A model generated the notes under the pieces. It was not told where the DNA came from. It ran no database searches and saw only the letters and a program-made list of their open reading frames with translations. The position numbers were made by a program, and so were the translations under genes. Shown one piece after another: positions 51,708 to 62,189 of a DNA stretch of 64,000 nucleotides. The stretch is taken from NCBI RefSeq assembly GCF_020037015.1, contig NZ_JAIQDE010000011.1:124001-188000 (forward strand), given 5' to 3'. This DNA comes from Corallococcus sp. AS-1-6 (GTDB lineage Bacteria; Myxococcota; Myxococcia; Myxococcales; Myxococcaceae). Position 1 is the first letter of the stretch. Every line of letters begins with the position of its first letter.

Positions 51708-52567
51708 TCAGGCCGCGGGCTGTGTCCCGAACGCCATGCGTTCACGCCGCTCCAGGTCCTTCTCCACGCGCGCGTCCGAGTAGCCCGCGGCCCGCAGGAG
51801 CTCCAGGACGGCGCTGCCCTGGGTCTCACCCATCTCCAATGCAAGCAGTCCGCCAGGCTCCAGCACCCGCCGGGCCCCCTGAATCACCCGCCGGAGCGCC
51901 ACCAGCCCGTCCGGCCCGCCGTCCAGCGCCAGCCGGGGCTCGCGCCGCACCTCGGCGGACAGCCCGGCGATGTCGCCCGAGTCGATGTACGGCGGGTTGG
52001 ACACCACCACCCGGAACGTCGCGTCCGGGGGCAGGGGCGCGAACAGGTCGCCCTCCAGCACGCTCACGCGCTCGGAGACGCCCAGGGCCTGCGCGTTCTC
52101 CCGCGCCAGCGCGCACGCGTCCTTGGACAGGTCCGTGGCCAGCACCGTGGCCTGGGGCCGCTCCGCCGCCACGCTGATGGCGATGCAGCCGGAGCCCGTG
52201 CACACGTCCAGCACGCGGGAGGGCACGTCCTTCGGCACCGCGTGCAGCACCGCCTCCACCAGCAGCTCCGTCTCCGGCCGGGGGATGAGCACGCGCGCGT
52301 CCACCTTGAAAGGGCGGTTGTAGAACTCCTTCGTGCCCGTCAGGTAGTTCGTGGGCTCGCCCGCGAGCCTGCGCTCGATGAGCGCCTTGAAGGCGGCCAG
52401 CTCGTCCTTGGACAGCGGCCGGTCCAGGTCCACGTACAGGCGCACCCGGCCCGTCTTGAGCACGTGCGCCAGGAGGATCTCCGCCGTGAGCCGGGGCGCG
52501 TCCACTCCGCGCTTCTCGAAGTGGCCCGTCGTCCAGGTGAGGATCCGGCGGATGGTCCAGACGTCGC

Positions 52568-52571
<4 letters not shown>
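51708..52571 (-). CDS. prmC: Release factor N5-glutamine methyltransferase PrmC
   Basis: A 287-residue SAM-dependent enzyme that methylates the GGQ Gln of release factors. The N-terminal helical domain is followed by the [11 protein letters not shown] hallmark (about residues 96-106), the SAM loop [12 protein letters not shown] (121-132) and [10 protein letters not shown] with the catalytic NPPY at 192-195. Its ATG overlaps the prfA stop by four bases; prfA encodes its substrate. Confidence 0.96.
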
Positions 52572-53659
<1,088 letters not shown>

Positions 53660-53728
53660 GCGTGGTTCCCGGGGCGTCTTGCCCCGTTGGGCGCCCCGTG
53701 GCAAGGGCCGAGGGCGTCAAGGAAAACC

Positions 53729-53757
53729 TTGGCCGTATGGGCAGCGGCATGTAAGAA
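53729..53757 (+). promoter_or_regulatory. Possible promoter of the small basic protein gene
   Basis: TTGGCC (53729-53734), 17 bases, then TAAGAA (53752-53757), giving a leader of about 50 bases before the ATG at 53815. Both hexamers deviate from consensus. Confidence 0.35.
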
Positions 53758-53814
53758 CGGCCCCCGTCGCCGCCCGGTGCGGCTTGAATCACGCTCAACA
53801 CGGAGTCCTTCCAC

Positions 53815-53934
53815 ATGGCCGCACAGAAGGGGAATCGTTCCAAGAAGAAGCTGAAGAACCGCGCCAAGACCCGGAAGGCGCAGCTCAAGCGCCGCCGCAC
53901 GCGCTTCAAGCGCGGCCAGCGCAACAACAAGTAG
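53815..53934 (+). CDS. 39-residue highly basic small protein
   Basis: ATG 53815 with GGAG nine bases upstream opens a 40-codon frame: MAAQKGNRSKKKLKN, then RAKTRKAQLKRRRTRFKRGQ, then RNNK and stop. Nineteen of 39 residues are Lys or Arg and there are no acidic residues, as in small ribosome-associated or nucleic-acid-binding proteins. It sits alone between divergent prfA and convergent capA-like genes and is followed by a GC hairpin. Its size, basic charge and separate ribosome binding site make it a credible gene although no family was recognised. Confidence 0.72.
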   Translation: MAAQKGNRSKKKLKNRAKTRKAQLKRRRTRFKRGQRNNK

Positions 53935-53943
53935 TCCTGGAAG

Positions 53944-55200
53944 CTACTGCCCCCCTCTCACGCTGGAGGAGGGGGGCGGTGGGCTCCCTGCTCCCCCTTC
54001 TTCCAACGCAGGGAGCATCCACTCCAGCCCCGGCGTCCCCTGCGACGCGGTGCGCAGCAGCGTCATCACCCCTTCGGCCTCGGCACCCGTGACGGGCACC
54101 GGCTGGACGGGGAACTCGGGGTAGCGGTCGGTCCTGAGGGGCAGCACGTCACTGGACACATAACCCGTGGAGTCGAAGCGCGCCCGCCACAGGACGCTGC
54201 GCTTGTCCCGGGGGTTCCAGTTCCCGCCGAACACGAAGTTGCCCAGCGAGTAGAGCACCGGCCTGCCCCGGTACAGCTCCATGGATTGGAGCACGTGCGG
54301 GTGGCTGCCCAGCACCCCCGCCGCCCCCGCGTCGATGGCCGCGTGCGCCAGGCGCACCTGGTAGGGCTCCGGGGTGGTGTTGCCCTCGATGCCCCAGTGG
54401 AAGAAGGGCAGGACGAGGTCCGCCTGGGCCTTCGCCGCGGCGATGTCCTCGCGCAGCATCCGCTCCATCTCCTCCACGTCGGAGAAGTGCCCCGCCACGC
54501 CCGGCGTGGTGTCCGTGGCGTAGACCTCCCGGGGCTCGATGTTGCGCGTGCCCAGGAAGAAGTAGCCCAGGAACGCCACCCGCAGGTCCCCCACGGTGAG
54601 GACGGCCGGGCGGCGCGCCTCCGCCAGGGTGCGGCCGGCGCCGAAGTAGGGGATGCGCGCGGCCTCCAGGGCGGCAAGCGTGTCCAGCAGCCCCTGCGCG
54701 CCGTAGTCCATCAGGTGGTTGTTGGCCAGGCTGACCACGCCCACGCGGCCCGCGGTGAGCACGTTCACCAGCTCCGGCCGCGCGCGGAAGTTGAAGTTCT
54801 TGGGCAGCTTCTGCGTGCTGTCCGTGTACGGGCACTCCAGGTTCACGACGAACAGGTCGCCGGAGTCCACGATGGGGCGCACCTCGCGGAAGCCGTAGGC
54901 GAACATCTCCTCGCGCGACCTCCCCTTGGCCACCTGATCGTCGAAGTACTCCTCGTAGTGGTAGCCCACCGTCACGTCGCCGCCCACCACCAGCGTCACC
55001 GGGCGGGCAGGGGCTGGAGGGGCCGGCTGGCCGGCGGGGTGTCCGGTTTCGGACCCGGCCGCCGGGGCGGGCGCGGCCCCGGGCGGCGGCGCGGTCGTGG
55101 CGGCGCCAGGCTCCAGCCCCAGGGGAGGGGAGGCGGGCGTCACGGGGCGGGGATGACAGGCGGCGAGCGACAGCAGGAGCAGCAGGGCGGCGTGGCGCAT
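53944..55200 (-). CDS. CapA-family (poly-gamma-glutamate synthesis-type) lipoprotein
   Basis: A 418-residue protein from ATG 55200 with a lipoprotein signal (MRHAALLLLLSLAAC) and a Pro/Ala linker. The CapA metallophosphatase-like motifs follow in order: LVVGGDVTVGY, DLFVVNLECPYT, VVSLANNHLMDYG, LVLPFFHWGIEG, GVLGSHPHVLQ and YSLGNFVFGG. CapA proteins act in poly-gamma-glutamate capsule formation in some bacteria, but many stand-alone homologues have unknown roles. No capB/capC was seen nearby. A TTG six bases upstream is an unlikely alternative start. Confidence 0.9.
   Translation of the reverse strand: MRHAALLLLLSLAACHPRPVTPASPPLGLEPGAATTAPPPGAAPAPAAGSETGHPAGQPAPPAPARPVTLVVGGDVTVGYHYEEYFDDQVAKGRSREEMFAYGFREVRPIVDSGDLFVVNLECPYTDSTQKLPKNFNFRARPELVNVLTAGRVGVVSLANNHLMDYGAQGLLDTLAALEAARIPYFGAGRTLAEARRPAVLTVGDLRVAFLGYFFLGTRNIEPREVYATDTTPGVAGHFSDVEEMERMLREDIAAAKAQADLVLPFFHWGIEGNTTPEPYQVRLAHAAIDAGAAGVLGSHPHVLQSMELYRGRPVLYSLGNFVFGGNWNPRDKRSVLWRARFDSTGYVSSDVLPLRTDRYPEFPVQPVPVTGAEAEGVMTLLRTASQGTPGLEWMLPALEEGGAGSPPPPSSSVRGGQ
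53949..53977. terminator. GC hairpin at the end of the small basic gene and CapA-like gene
   Basis: GCCCCCCTC and GAGGGGGGC form a perfect 9-bp stem with an 11-base loop. It lies 15 bases after the stop of the small basic gene and overlaps the last codons of the opposing CapA-like gene. Confidence 0.5.
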
Positions 55201-55261
55201 GGGCAAGGGGAAACTCTACCTTGCACGGGGAAACGCGCGACGCGTAGATTGCCGCGCGCCC

Positions 55262-56077
55262 ATGGCCCGGGAAAAGGACAACATCGCTCTGTCCGATGAG
55301 CACAACACCCGCGGCATCGAGCTGGCGGACCGGGGCTGGCTGGACGAGGCCATCAAGGAGTTCCGGAAGGCCATCGACCTGGACCCCACGTCCGCGCACG
55401 CGCACGACAACCTGGCCACGGTCTACGCGGAGAAGAAGCAGTTCCGCGAGGCGCTGGGCGAGTACCTCACCGCGCTCAAGCTGGAGCCGGAGAGCGCCAC
55501 CGCGCACTACAACCTGGCCTGCTTCCTCTCCACCCACGCCAGCGAGATGGCCGTGGAGGAGTACAAGGAAGCCATCGAGCTGGATCCGGAGTACCCGGAC
55601 GCCCACCTGAACCTGGGGCTCACCTACGCGGACCAGGGCCGGGTGGAGGAGGCGATGCGGGAGCTGCACTCCGCCATCGAGCTGGACCCGCAGGACGCCT
55701 TCCCCCGGCATGAGCTGGCGGCGCTGATGATGGACGAGGGGGACTACCGCTCCTCCATCACCCAGTTGAAGGAAGTGGTGCGGCTGGAGCCGGACAACTT
55801 CGAGGCGCAGTTGGACCTGGGCATCTGCTACGCGCAGAAGGGCTTCTACGCGGAGGCGGAGCGCGCCTACGAGCGCGCCCGGGCGCTCAACCCGGACGAC
55901 CTGCTGCTCAACTACAACCTGGCGGCGCTGTACGCGCTGTGGGGCCGTCCGAAGGACGCCGTCCAGTACCTGCAGAAGGCGCTGGCGTCGGACCGGCAGA
56001 AGGTCCTGGGGTGGCTGTCCGCGGACCCCATGTTCGACGTGCTCAAGGGCGATCCGGACTTCGAAGCCCTCTTCTGA
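55262..56077 (+). CDS. TPR-repeat protein
   Basis: A 271-residue protein starting MAREKDNIALSDEHNTRG at 55262. It consists of about six or seven canonical 34-residue TPRs (GWLDEAIKEFRKAIDLDPTS, FREALGEYLTALKLEPESAT, RVEEAMRELHSAIELDPQDA, FYAEAERAYERARALNPDDL), ending with a short cap (DPMFDVLKGDPDFEALF). No signal peptide. It is a protein-interaction scaffold; partner unknown. The CNNM-type gene starts 11 bp downstream, suggesting cotranscription. Confidence 0.9.
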   Translation: MAREKDNIALSDEHNTRGIELADRGWLDEAIKEFRKAIDLDPTSAHAHDNLATVYAEKKQFREALGEYLTALKLEPESATAHYNLACFLSTHASEMAVEEYKEAIELDPEYPDAHLNLGLTYADQGRVEEAMRELHSAIELDPQDAFPRHELAALMMDEGDYRSSITQLKEVVRLEPDNFEAQLDLGICYAQKGFYAEAERAYERARALNPDDLLLNYNLAALYALWGRPKDAVQYLQKALASDRQKVLGWLSADPMFDVLKGDPDFEALF

Positions 56078-56088
56078 GGGAATCACAC

Positions 56089-57465
56089 ATGGAATGGGTT
56101 TTCCTGGGGCTGGCGCTGCTGCTGGTCGTCGCGAACGGCTTCTTCGTGGCGACGGAGTTCGCCATCGTGAAGATCCGCGCCACGCGCCTTCAGTCCCTGG
56201 TGGACGAGGGCACGCCCGGCGCGGCCACGGCCCTGAAGATGGTGGGCGAGCTGGACGCCTACCTGTCCGCCACGCAGTTCGGCATCACGCTCGCGTCGCT
56301 GGGCCTGGGCTGGCTGGGTGAGCCCGCCTTCGAACACCTGCTGCACCCGGTGATGGAGAAGGTGCTGCCGGAGGCGGTGGCGGCGAAGTACGGCTCCACG
56401 GCGGCGGGCATCATCGGCTTCAGCATCATCACCTTCCTGCACATCGTGCTGGGGGAGCTGGCGCCCAAGAGCGTCGCCATCCAGCGCGCGGAGCAGACGA
56501 CGCTCGCGGTGGCGCTGCCCATGCGCGCGTTCTACTTCCTCTTCTACCCGGCCATCCGGCTGCTCAACGGGCTGGCGGGGCTGGTGCTCAAGGCCTTCGG
56601 CCTGCACTCCGCCAGCGAGTCGCACGAGGCCACGAACGAGGACGAGCTGCGCGTCATCCTGCACAGCTCCGCGCAGGCCGGCGCCATCACCACCGCGCGG
56701 GCGGAGCTCCTGGAGCGCGCGCTGGAGATGGCGCAGAAGACGGCGCGGCAGGTGATGGTGCCCCGCAACCAGATGCGCTACCTGGACGTGGAGGAGGCGC
56801 TGGACAGGAACGTCATCGACGCGCGCGCGTCCGGGCACACGTGGCTGCCGGTGTGCCGGGGCAACCTCGACGAGGTCGAGGGCGTGGTGAACGTGAAGGA
56901 CCTGTTCTTCCTCCTGTCGCGAGGCGAGCTGCGCAGCCTGTCGCAGGTGCAGCGCCCGGTGCTCTTCATCCCGGAGAACGCGACGCTGGAGCAGTTGCTC
57001 GCGGAGTTCCGCCGCCGGCGCCGGCAGATCGCCATGGTGGTGGACGAGCACGGCGGCACGTCCGGGCTGGTCACCATCGCGGACGTGGTGGCGGAGGTGG
57101 TTGGCGACGTGGCGGAGCTGGGCCGGCGCGTGGAGGAGGTGCGGGCGCTGCCCGGGGGCCGCTTCGAACTGCCCGGCACCGCGCAGTTGGACGACCTGGA
57201 GGCCCAACTGGACGTCACCTTCGACCTGAGCGACGACGAGAAGGGCGAGGTGACGACCATCGCCGGCTACCTGATGACGAAGCTGGGCCGGGTGCCGGAG
57301 AAGGGCGACAGCCTCAAGCTCGACATGTGGCGCATCCTCGTGGAGGAGGTGGACGGCCCCCGCGTGGTGCGCGTCACCGTGGAGCCGCAGTCGCGCCCCA
57401 CGGCGGTGCCCAAGGACGGCGGCCGCGCCCCGGAGCCGCCCGTGCCCTCCGGCGAGACGGGGTGA
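56089..57465 (+). CDS. CNNM/HlyC-CorC family membrane protein
   Basis: A 458-residue protein with GAGGGA before ATG 56089. The N-terminal DUF21/CNNM transmembrane domain spans about residues 1-195 (FLGLALLLVVANGFFVATEF, GIIGFSIITFLHIVLGELAP). Tandem CBS domains follow (RQVMVPRNQMRYLDVEEALD, IAMVVDEHGGTSGLVTIADV), then a CorC/HlyC C-terminal domain (GTAQLDDLEAQLDVTFDL) and a Pro-rich tail. Such proteins are linked to Mg2+/Co2+ transport or efflux; 'hemolysin' is a historical label. Confidence 0.93.
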   Translation: MEWVFLGLALLLVVANGFFVATEFAIVKIRATRLQSLVDEGTPGAATALKMVGELDAYLSATQFGITLASLGLGWLGEPAFEHLLHPVMEKVLPEAVAAKYGSTAAGIIGFSIITFLHIVLGELAPKSVAIQRAEQTTLAVALPMRAFYFLFYPAIRLLNGLAGLVLKAFGLHSASESHEATNEDELRVILHSSAQAGAITTARAELLERALEMAQKTARQVMVPRNQMRYLDVEEALDRNVIDARASGHTWLPVCRGNLDEVEGVVNVKDLFFLLSRGELRSLSQVQRPVLFIPENATLEQLLAEFRRRRRQIAMVVDEHGGTSGLVTIADVVAEVVGDVAELGRRVEEVRALPGGRFELPGTAQLDDLEAQLDVTFDLSDDEKGEVTTIAGYLMTKLGRVPEKGDSLKLDMWRILVEEVDGPRVVRVTVEPQSRPTAVPKDGGRAPEPPVPSGETG

Positions 57466-57469
57466 AGCC

Positions 57470-58228
57470 CTAGCTCTTGGTGGGCTTCACGGCCTTCTTC
57501 TTCGCGCCGCCCTGGACGGCCGCCGGCTTCACCTTGGCGTTGGGCCGGTCCACCTTGAGCAGCTCCAGGTTCGTCTCTCCGTCCGTGGTCAGCTTCAGGA
57601 TGCCCACGTCCGGCGCGAACCACATGAAGCTCTCCATGGAGCGCCCCTCCGCGCCGGGGCGGCTGGCGCGGGCCGTGGTGATGTTCTTGATCTTCAGCGC
57701 CTTGAAGGTGCCCGCCGCGACGGTGATCTCCTCCTCGCCCACCACCGTGGCCTCCTTGTCGAAGGTCGTGGCGATGGTGGGGCGCAGGCCGCCCTTCCGG
57801 GCCGGCGGCTGGAGCTTCACCGACAGGCTGTTCTTCCAGGTGCCCCCGGGGACCATCACGGACGGCGCCGGCACGGCCGCGCCCTCCGCGTTGACCACCT
57901 GCACGTCCATGCCGGACGCGGACAGGAGCGTGCCCTCCAGGCCGCCCAGGCCCGTGCGGACGCCATTCGCGTCGCAGGTCAGGTCCGTCTGCCCGCTGCG
58001 CCCCTTGAGGCTCACCGCCAGCGTGGCCTTCACCGTCCCGTCCGGGTTGGGCGCGACGTCCTTCGTCGCCAGCACCAGCTCCGACGAGCGGCCCGCCCGG
58101 TAGGTCAGCGACAGGCCTTCCTCCATGGGGAACCAGGGGTTCGGACAGGGGGCCGGCGCCGCCGCCGCCACCATGTCAGACCGGGGTGCTACCTGGGACG
58201 TCGGGGACGCACCGACGAGGAGCGACAT
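57470..58228 (-). CDS. Exported protein of unknown function
   Basis: About 252 residues from ATG 58228; a TTG at 58237 would add MLA and lengthen the hydrophobic leader (MSLLVGASP). The likely signal peptide lacks a basic n-region, so the true start is uncertain. The mature part starts near CPNPWFPMEEGLSLTYRAG and is beta-rich, similar in layout to DUF3108-type exported proteins (TFKALKIKNITTARAS, ESFMWFAPDVGILKLTT). The tail is Lys-rich (GGAKKKAVKPTKS). Function unknown. It converges with the CNNM gene. Confidence 0.72.
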   Translation of the reverse strand: MSLLVGASPTSQVAPRSDMVAAAAPAPCPNPWFPMEEGLSLTYRAGRSSELVLATKDVAPNPDGTVKATLAVSLKGRSGQTDLTCDANGVRTGLGGLEGTLLSASGMDVQVVNAEGAAVPAPSVMVPGGTWKNSLSVKLQPPARKGGLRPTIATTFDKEATVVGEEEITVAAGTFKALKIKNITTARASRPGAEGRSMESFMWFAPDVGILKLTTDGETNLELLKVDRPNAKVKPAAVQGGAKKKAVKPTKS

Positions 58229-58486
58229 GGCAAGCAAGGGCTGAAACGTAGGACGCCTCCGGAAAGATCAGGAGGAAGGTAGGGTGGGCGGGCTGCTTTG
58301 CAAGGGCGACGCAGGACCGCTCACCTACCGGCCTGTAGCACTTGACATAGGGTCATGCGTGGCATGGTCACGCTTGATCCGCGGTGGGGTGCGTTGGTAC
58401 TCCTGCCGAACGCTGCGGAGCCGATTTTCCGGCCTCGCGCGCGTTTTCACCCCGTCATGACGACGGCCGCAGGGAGAACCGCTGGC

Positions 58487-61400
58487 ATGCGAATCAAGCG
58501 CCTGGACATCACCGGCTTCAAGTCGTTCATGGAGCGGAGCGTCTTCTCCTTCGACGAGGGCGTCACGGGCGTCGTCGGCCCCAACGGGTGTGGCAAATCC
58601 AACGTCGTGGACGCCATCCGCTGGGTGATGGGCGAGCAGAGCGCGAAGAACCTGCGCGGCCGCGGCATGGAAGACGTCATCTTCAACGGCTCGGAGAACA
58701 AGCCGCCCCTGTCCATGGCGGAGGTGTCGCTCACCTTCCTCGTGGACGACACGGACACGCTGGCGCCCCAGTACCAGGGCTTCAGCGAGATTACGGTGAC
58801 GCGCCGGCTGTTCCGCAACGGCGACTCCGAGTACCTCATCAACAAGACCGTCTGCCGCCTGCTGGACATCACCGAGCTGTTCCTCGGCACGGGCGTGGGC
58901 ACCAAGGCCTACTCCATCATCGAGCAGGGCCGCGTGGGCCTCATCGTCTCCAGCAAGCCGGAGGACCGCCGGCACCTGCTGGAGGAGGCCGCGGGCGTCA
59001 CCAAGTACAAGGCCCGCCGCAAGGCCGCCGAGCGCAAGATGGAGGCCACCGAGGCCAACCTCCTGCGCGTCAACGACATCACCAACGAGCTGGAGAAGCG
59101 GCTCGACACGCTGTCGCGCCAGGCGAAGAAGGCGGAGAAGTACCGCAAGCTCAAGGCGCGCATGCGGGAGATTGATTTGCACTCCGCCAGCCACCGCTCG
59201 CTGGAGCTGATGGCGGAGAAGCGCGTGCTCCAGTCGCGCCTGGAGAACCTGGGCGGCGAGGAGCGCGAGGGCCTGGACAAGGTGAAGGAGCTGGAGGAGG
59301 CCATCACCCGGCGCCGCGCGGAGCTGGACGCGGAAGGGGCGGCGCTCCAGCAGTACGCCGGAGAGGTGCACGCGCTGGAGAGCGCCCTGCAGCGCGAGGC
59401 GCAGGAGCTGGCGTACGGCCGGCGCGACTTCGAGGAGACCGGCACGCGCGTGGAGTCCGCGCAGGCGGAGCTGGACGCGCTGCTCGCGCGGCAGGCGGAG
59501 GTCGTGCAGACCATGACGGCCCGCGAGGCGGAGCTGTCGGGCATCGCCGGCTCGTACAAGGAAGACGAAGTGGCCATGCAGGTGGCCCTGGAGGAGCAGC
59601 GCCGCGTCTCCGTGCTCCAGACCGAAATCTCCCTGCGCCTGGAGCAGGAGCGGGCGGGGCTGGTCGCCGTGGCCACGCGCCTGGCGAACCACGAGAGCAA
59701 CCTGGTCAACCTCGCGCGCCAGCGCGCGGACCTGGAGGCCCGCCGCGCGAAGCTGGCCGGTGAGCTGGAGTCCCTGCGCGCCCAGGAGCAGGAGCTGGAC
59801 GCCGTGCGCACCCAGGCGGCCCGGCACGTGGAGGACACCCGCCACCTGGCCTCCGAGCTGGCCGAGCGCCGCGGCCAGGAGGAGGAGGCCCTCACCCGCA
59901 CGCGCGAGGCCTTCACGGAGAACGAGGTCCAGGTCATCGCGCTGCGCGAGGAGCTGAGCGACAAGCGCAGCCGCCTGTCCTCCCTGGAGGACATCCAGAA
60001 GAACTACGACGGCTTCGACCGGGGCGTGCGCGCCGTCATGGTGCGCGCGGCGGAGGCGGCCCGCGAGCAGGGCATCTTCGGCCTGGTGGCGGACGTCCTC
60101 ACGGTGAACTCCGCCCGCTACGAGCGCGCGGTGGAGGCCGCCCTGGGCGAGCGGCTCCAGCACGTCATCGTGGACAGCCGCGAGAAGGGCGTGGAGCTGG
60201 TGGAGTACCTCAAGGGCCACGCCGAAGGGCGCGGCACCTTCCTGCCGGTGCCCTCCGGCGAGCAGGCCCGGGCCTACGTGGAGCCGGACCTCACCCGCCC
60301 GGGCGTGCTGGCGCACGCGCTCAAGGAAGTGTCCTGCGAGCCCGCGCTGGAGCCGGTGCTCAAGCTGCTGTTGGGCGACGTGGTCATCGTCCAGGACATG
60401 GCCGCCGCGCGCGAGTACGCGGAAGCCACCCCCGTGCCCGTCACGCTCGTCACGCTGGACGGTGAGGTGTTCCGCGCGGACGGCTCCATCACCGGCGGCG
60501 AGCGCGAGGGCGCGGCCGTGGGCGCGCTCCAGAAGAAGCGTGAAATCGCGGAGCTGGCGGCCGAAGTGGCCCGGGTGGAGGAGCGCTACAACGAGATTTT
60601 GACCCGCCACTACACGCTCCAGAAGCAGATGGGGCAGGCGGAGGCCGTCCTCAAGGGCCTGGGCAAGGAGCAGCACGCGGAGGAGGTCAACCTGGCCAGC
60701 CAGGAGAAGGACCTCCACAAGGCGAGCGAGGACCTGGCCCGCGTGCGCGAGCGGCTGCGCTCGCTGGAGGGCGAGGAGGGCCAGCTCGCGCGGAGCCACA
60801 CCGCGCTCGCCAACGAGGAGGAGTCCAGCCGCGGCGAGGTGGCCCACGGCCAGGCGGACCGCGAGGCGCGCGAGGAGCGCGTGCGCCAGTACGCGGGCGA
60901 GCTGGAGGGGCTGCGCCAGCGCGCGGACACGGCGTCCTCGGACCTGATGGGCCTGCGCGTGAAGGTGGCCGCCGGCAGCGAGCGCGGCGAGTCCGCGCGC
61001 AAGGAGCTGGAGAGCCTGGTGGCGCAGCGCCGGGACATGGAGGCGCGCGTCAGCCGCCTGCAGGCCACGGTGACGGAGGGCCGCGCCAAGGTGGAGCAGC
61101 TCCAGGGCCGGCTCGCGGAGCTGGAGTCCACCCGGGAGCAGCGGGCGGAGGAGCACCGCGTGGCCGCGGAGGCCCTGGAGGCCCGCCGCACCGCGCACAC
61201 CACCGCCACCGCCGAGGTGCGCGAGCAGGACACCGCCTTCCGCGAGCTGCGCGGCCGGCTGGACGAGCTCATGCAGGGCCTGTCCCAAATCACCCTGCGC
61301 GAGAAGGAGATCGGCCTGGAGCTGGAGCACCTGGCCGCCGGCATCCGCGAGCGCTACCAGTTGGAGCTGGCCGCGGAGCTGCACAACTACCACCTGCTGG

Positions 61401-62095
61401 CGCCGCTCTCTCCGGAAGTGGAGAGCGAGCTCAAGGACCTGCGCGCGCAGGTGGAGAAGATGGGGGAGATCAACCTCACCGCCATCGACGAGCACGCGGA
61501 GCTGTCCAAGCGCTTCGAGTTCCTCTCCGCCCAGCGCCAGGACCTCCAGGCGTCCATCAGCCAGCTCAAGGAAGCCATCGTCCGCATCGACGCGACGAGC
61601 CGCGAGCGCTTCAAGCAGACCTTCGACGTGGTGAACGACAAGTTCCAGGCCATCTTCCCGCGCCTGTTCGGCGGCGGCCGGGCCAGCCTCATCCTCACGC
61701 AGGAGGGCCCCAACGGTGAGCCGGGCGTGGAGATCGTCGCCCAGCCGCCGGGCAAGAAGCTCCAGAGCGTCAACCTGCTCTCCGGTGGAGAGAAGGCCCT
61801 CACCGCCGTGGCGCTCATCTTCGGCATCTTCCTCATCAAGCCCACCCCCTTCTGCCTCCTGGACGAGGTCGACGCCCCGCTGGATGAGGGCAACGTGGGC
61901 CGCTACAACGACATGGTGAAGGAGATGAGCCGCCAGTCGCAGTTCATCCTCATCACCCACAACAAGCGCACCATGGAGATCGCCGACACGCTGTACGGCG
62001 TCACCATGGAGGAGCCCGGCATCTCCAAGCTCGTCAGCGTGAAGATGCGCGAGGCCTCCGCGCACAACGACGACAAGGTCCCCGCCGCGTCGTAG
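58487..62095 (+). CDS. smc: Chromosome segregation protein SMC
   Basis: A 1202-residue SMC ATPase, full family length. Start MRIKRLDITGFKSFMERSVF at 58487, with AGGGAG about 10 bases upstream; longer frames to 58355 are unsupported. Walker A is GPNGCGKSN (31-39). A long coiled coil surrounds the hinge (LVADVLTVNSARYERAVEAA, VIVDSREKGVELV). The second coil leads to the signature LLSGGEKALTAVALIF and Walker B FCLLDEVDAPLDEGNV. It compacts and segregates chromosomes with ScpA/ScpB, which are not in this window. Confidence 0.97.
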   Translation: MRIKRLDITGFKSFMERSVFSFDEGVTGVVGPNGCGKSNVVDAIRWVMGEQSAKNLRGRGMEDVIFNGSENKPPLSMAEVSLTFLVDDTDTLAPQYQGFSEITVTRRLFRNGDSEYLINKTVCRLLDITELFLGTGVGTKAYSIIEQGRVGLIVSSKPEDRRHLLEEAAGVTKYKARRKAAERKMEATEANLLRVNDITNELEKRLDTLSRQAKKAEKYRKLKARMREIDLHSASHRSLELMAEKRVLQSRLENLGGEEREGLDKVKELEEAITRRRAELDAEGAALQQYAGEVHALESALQREAQELAYGRRDFEETGTRVESAQAELDALLARQAEVVQTMTAREAELSGIAGSYKEDEVAMQVALEEQRRVSVLQTEISLRLEQERAGLVAVATRLANHESNLVNLARQRADLEARRAKLAGELESLRAQEQELDAVRTQAARHVEDTRHLASELAERRGQEEEALTRTREAFTENEVQVIALREELSDKRSRLSSLEDIQKNYDGFDRGVRAVMVRAAEAAREQGIFGLVADVLTVNSARYERAVEAALGERLQHVIVDSREKGVELVEYLKGHAEGRGTFLPVPSGEQARAYVEPDLTRPGVLAHALKEVSCEPALEPVLKLLLGDVVIVQDMAAAREYAEATPVPVTLVTLDGEVFRADGSITGGEREGAAVGALQKKREIAELAAEVARVEERYNEILTRHYTLQKQMGQAEAVLKGLGKEQHAEEVNLASQEKDLHKASEDLARVRERLRSLEGEEGQLARSHTALANEEESSRGEVAHGQADREAREERVRQYAGELEGLRQRADTASSDLMGLRVKVAAGSERGESARKELESLVAQRRDMEARVSRLQATVTEGRAKVEQLQGRLAELESTREQRAEEHRVAAEALEARRTAHTTATAEVREQDTAFRELRGRLDELMQGLSQITLREKEIGLELEHLAAGIRERYQLELAAELHNYHLLAPLSPEVESELKDLRAQVEKMGEINLTAIDEHAELSKRFEFLSAQRQDLQASISQLKEAIVRIDATSRERFKQTFDVVNDKFQAIFPRLFGGGRASLILTQEGPNGEPGVEIVAQPPGKKLQSVNLLSGGEKALTAVALIFGIFLIKPTPFCLLDEVDAPLDEGNVGRYNDMVKEMSRQSQFILITHNKRTMEIADTLYGVTMEEPGISKLVSVKMREASAHNDDKVPAAS

Positions 62096-62125
62096 CCGCG
62101 GGGCAGGGCCGCGCGCTGGAAAGAA

Positions 62126-62161
62126 GACGGGCGCCCCGGGATGTTCCCCGGAGCGCCCGTC
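62126..62161. terminator. Strong hairpin between smc and the convergent lipoprotein gene
   Basis: GACGGGCGC and GCGCCCGTC form a 9-bp stem, continued after one mismatch by CCGGG/CCCGG, with a 6-base loop. GTCATTTC follows on the smc side. It lies between the two convergent stops. Confidence 0.75.
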
Positions 62162-62189
62162 GTCATTTCAGCGGCTCAGCGTCGAAGGA

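Noticed and set aside
58342-58370. TTGACA upstream of smc as a sigma-70 promoter
   Set aside because: No acceptable -10 hexamer follows at 15-19 bases, so I could not support it.
58325-62065. 1246-codon open frame antisense to smc
   Set aside because: In GC-rich DNA the frame opposite third positions stays open. The product is low-complexity Leu/Arg/Ala/His, while smc on the + strand has all family motifs.
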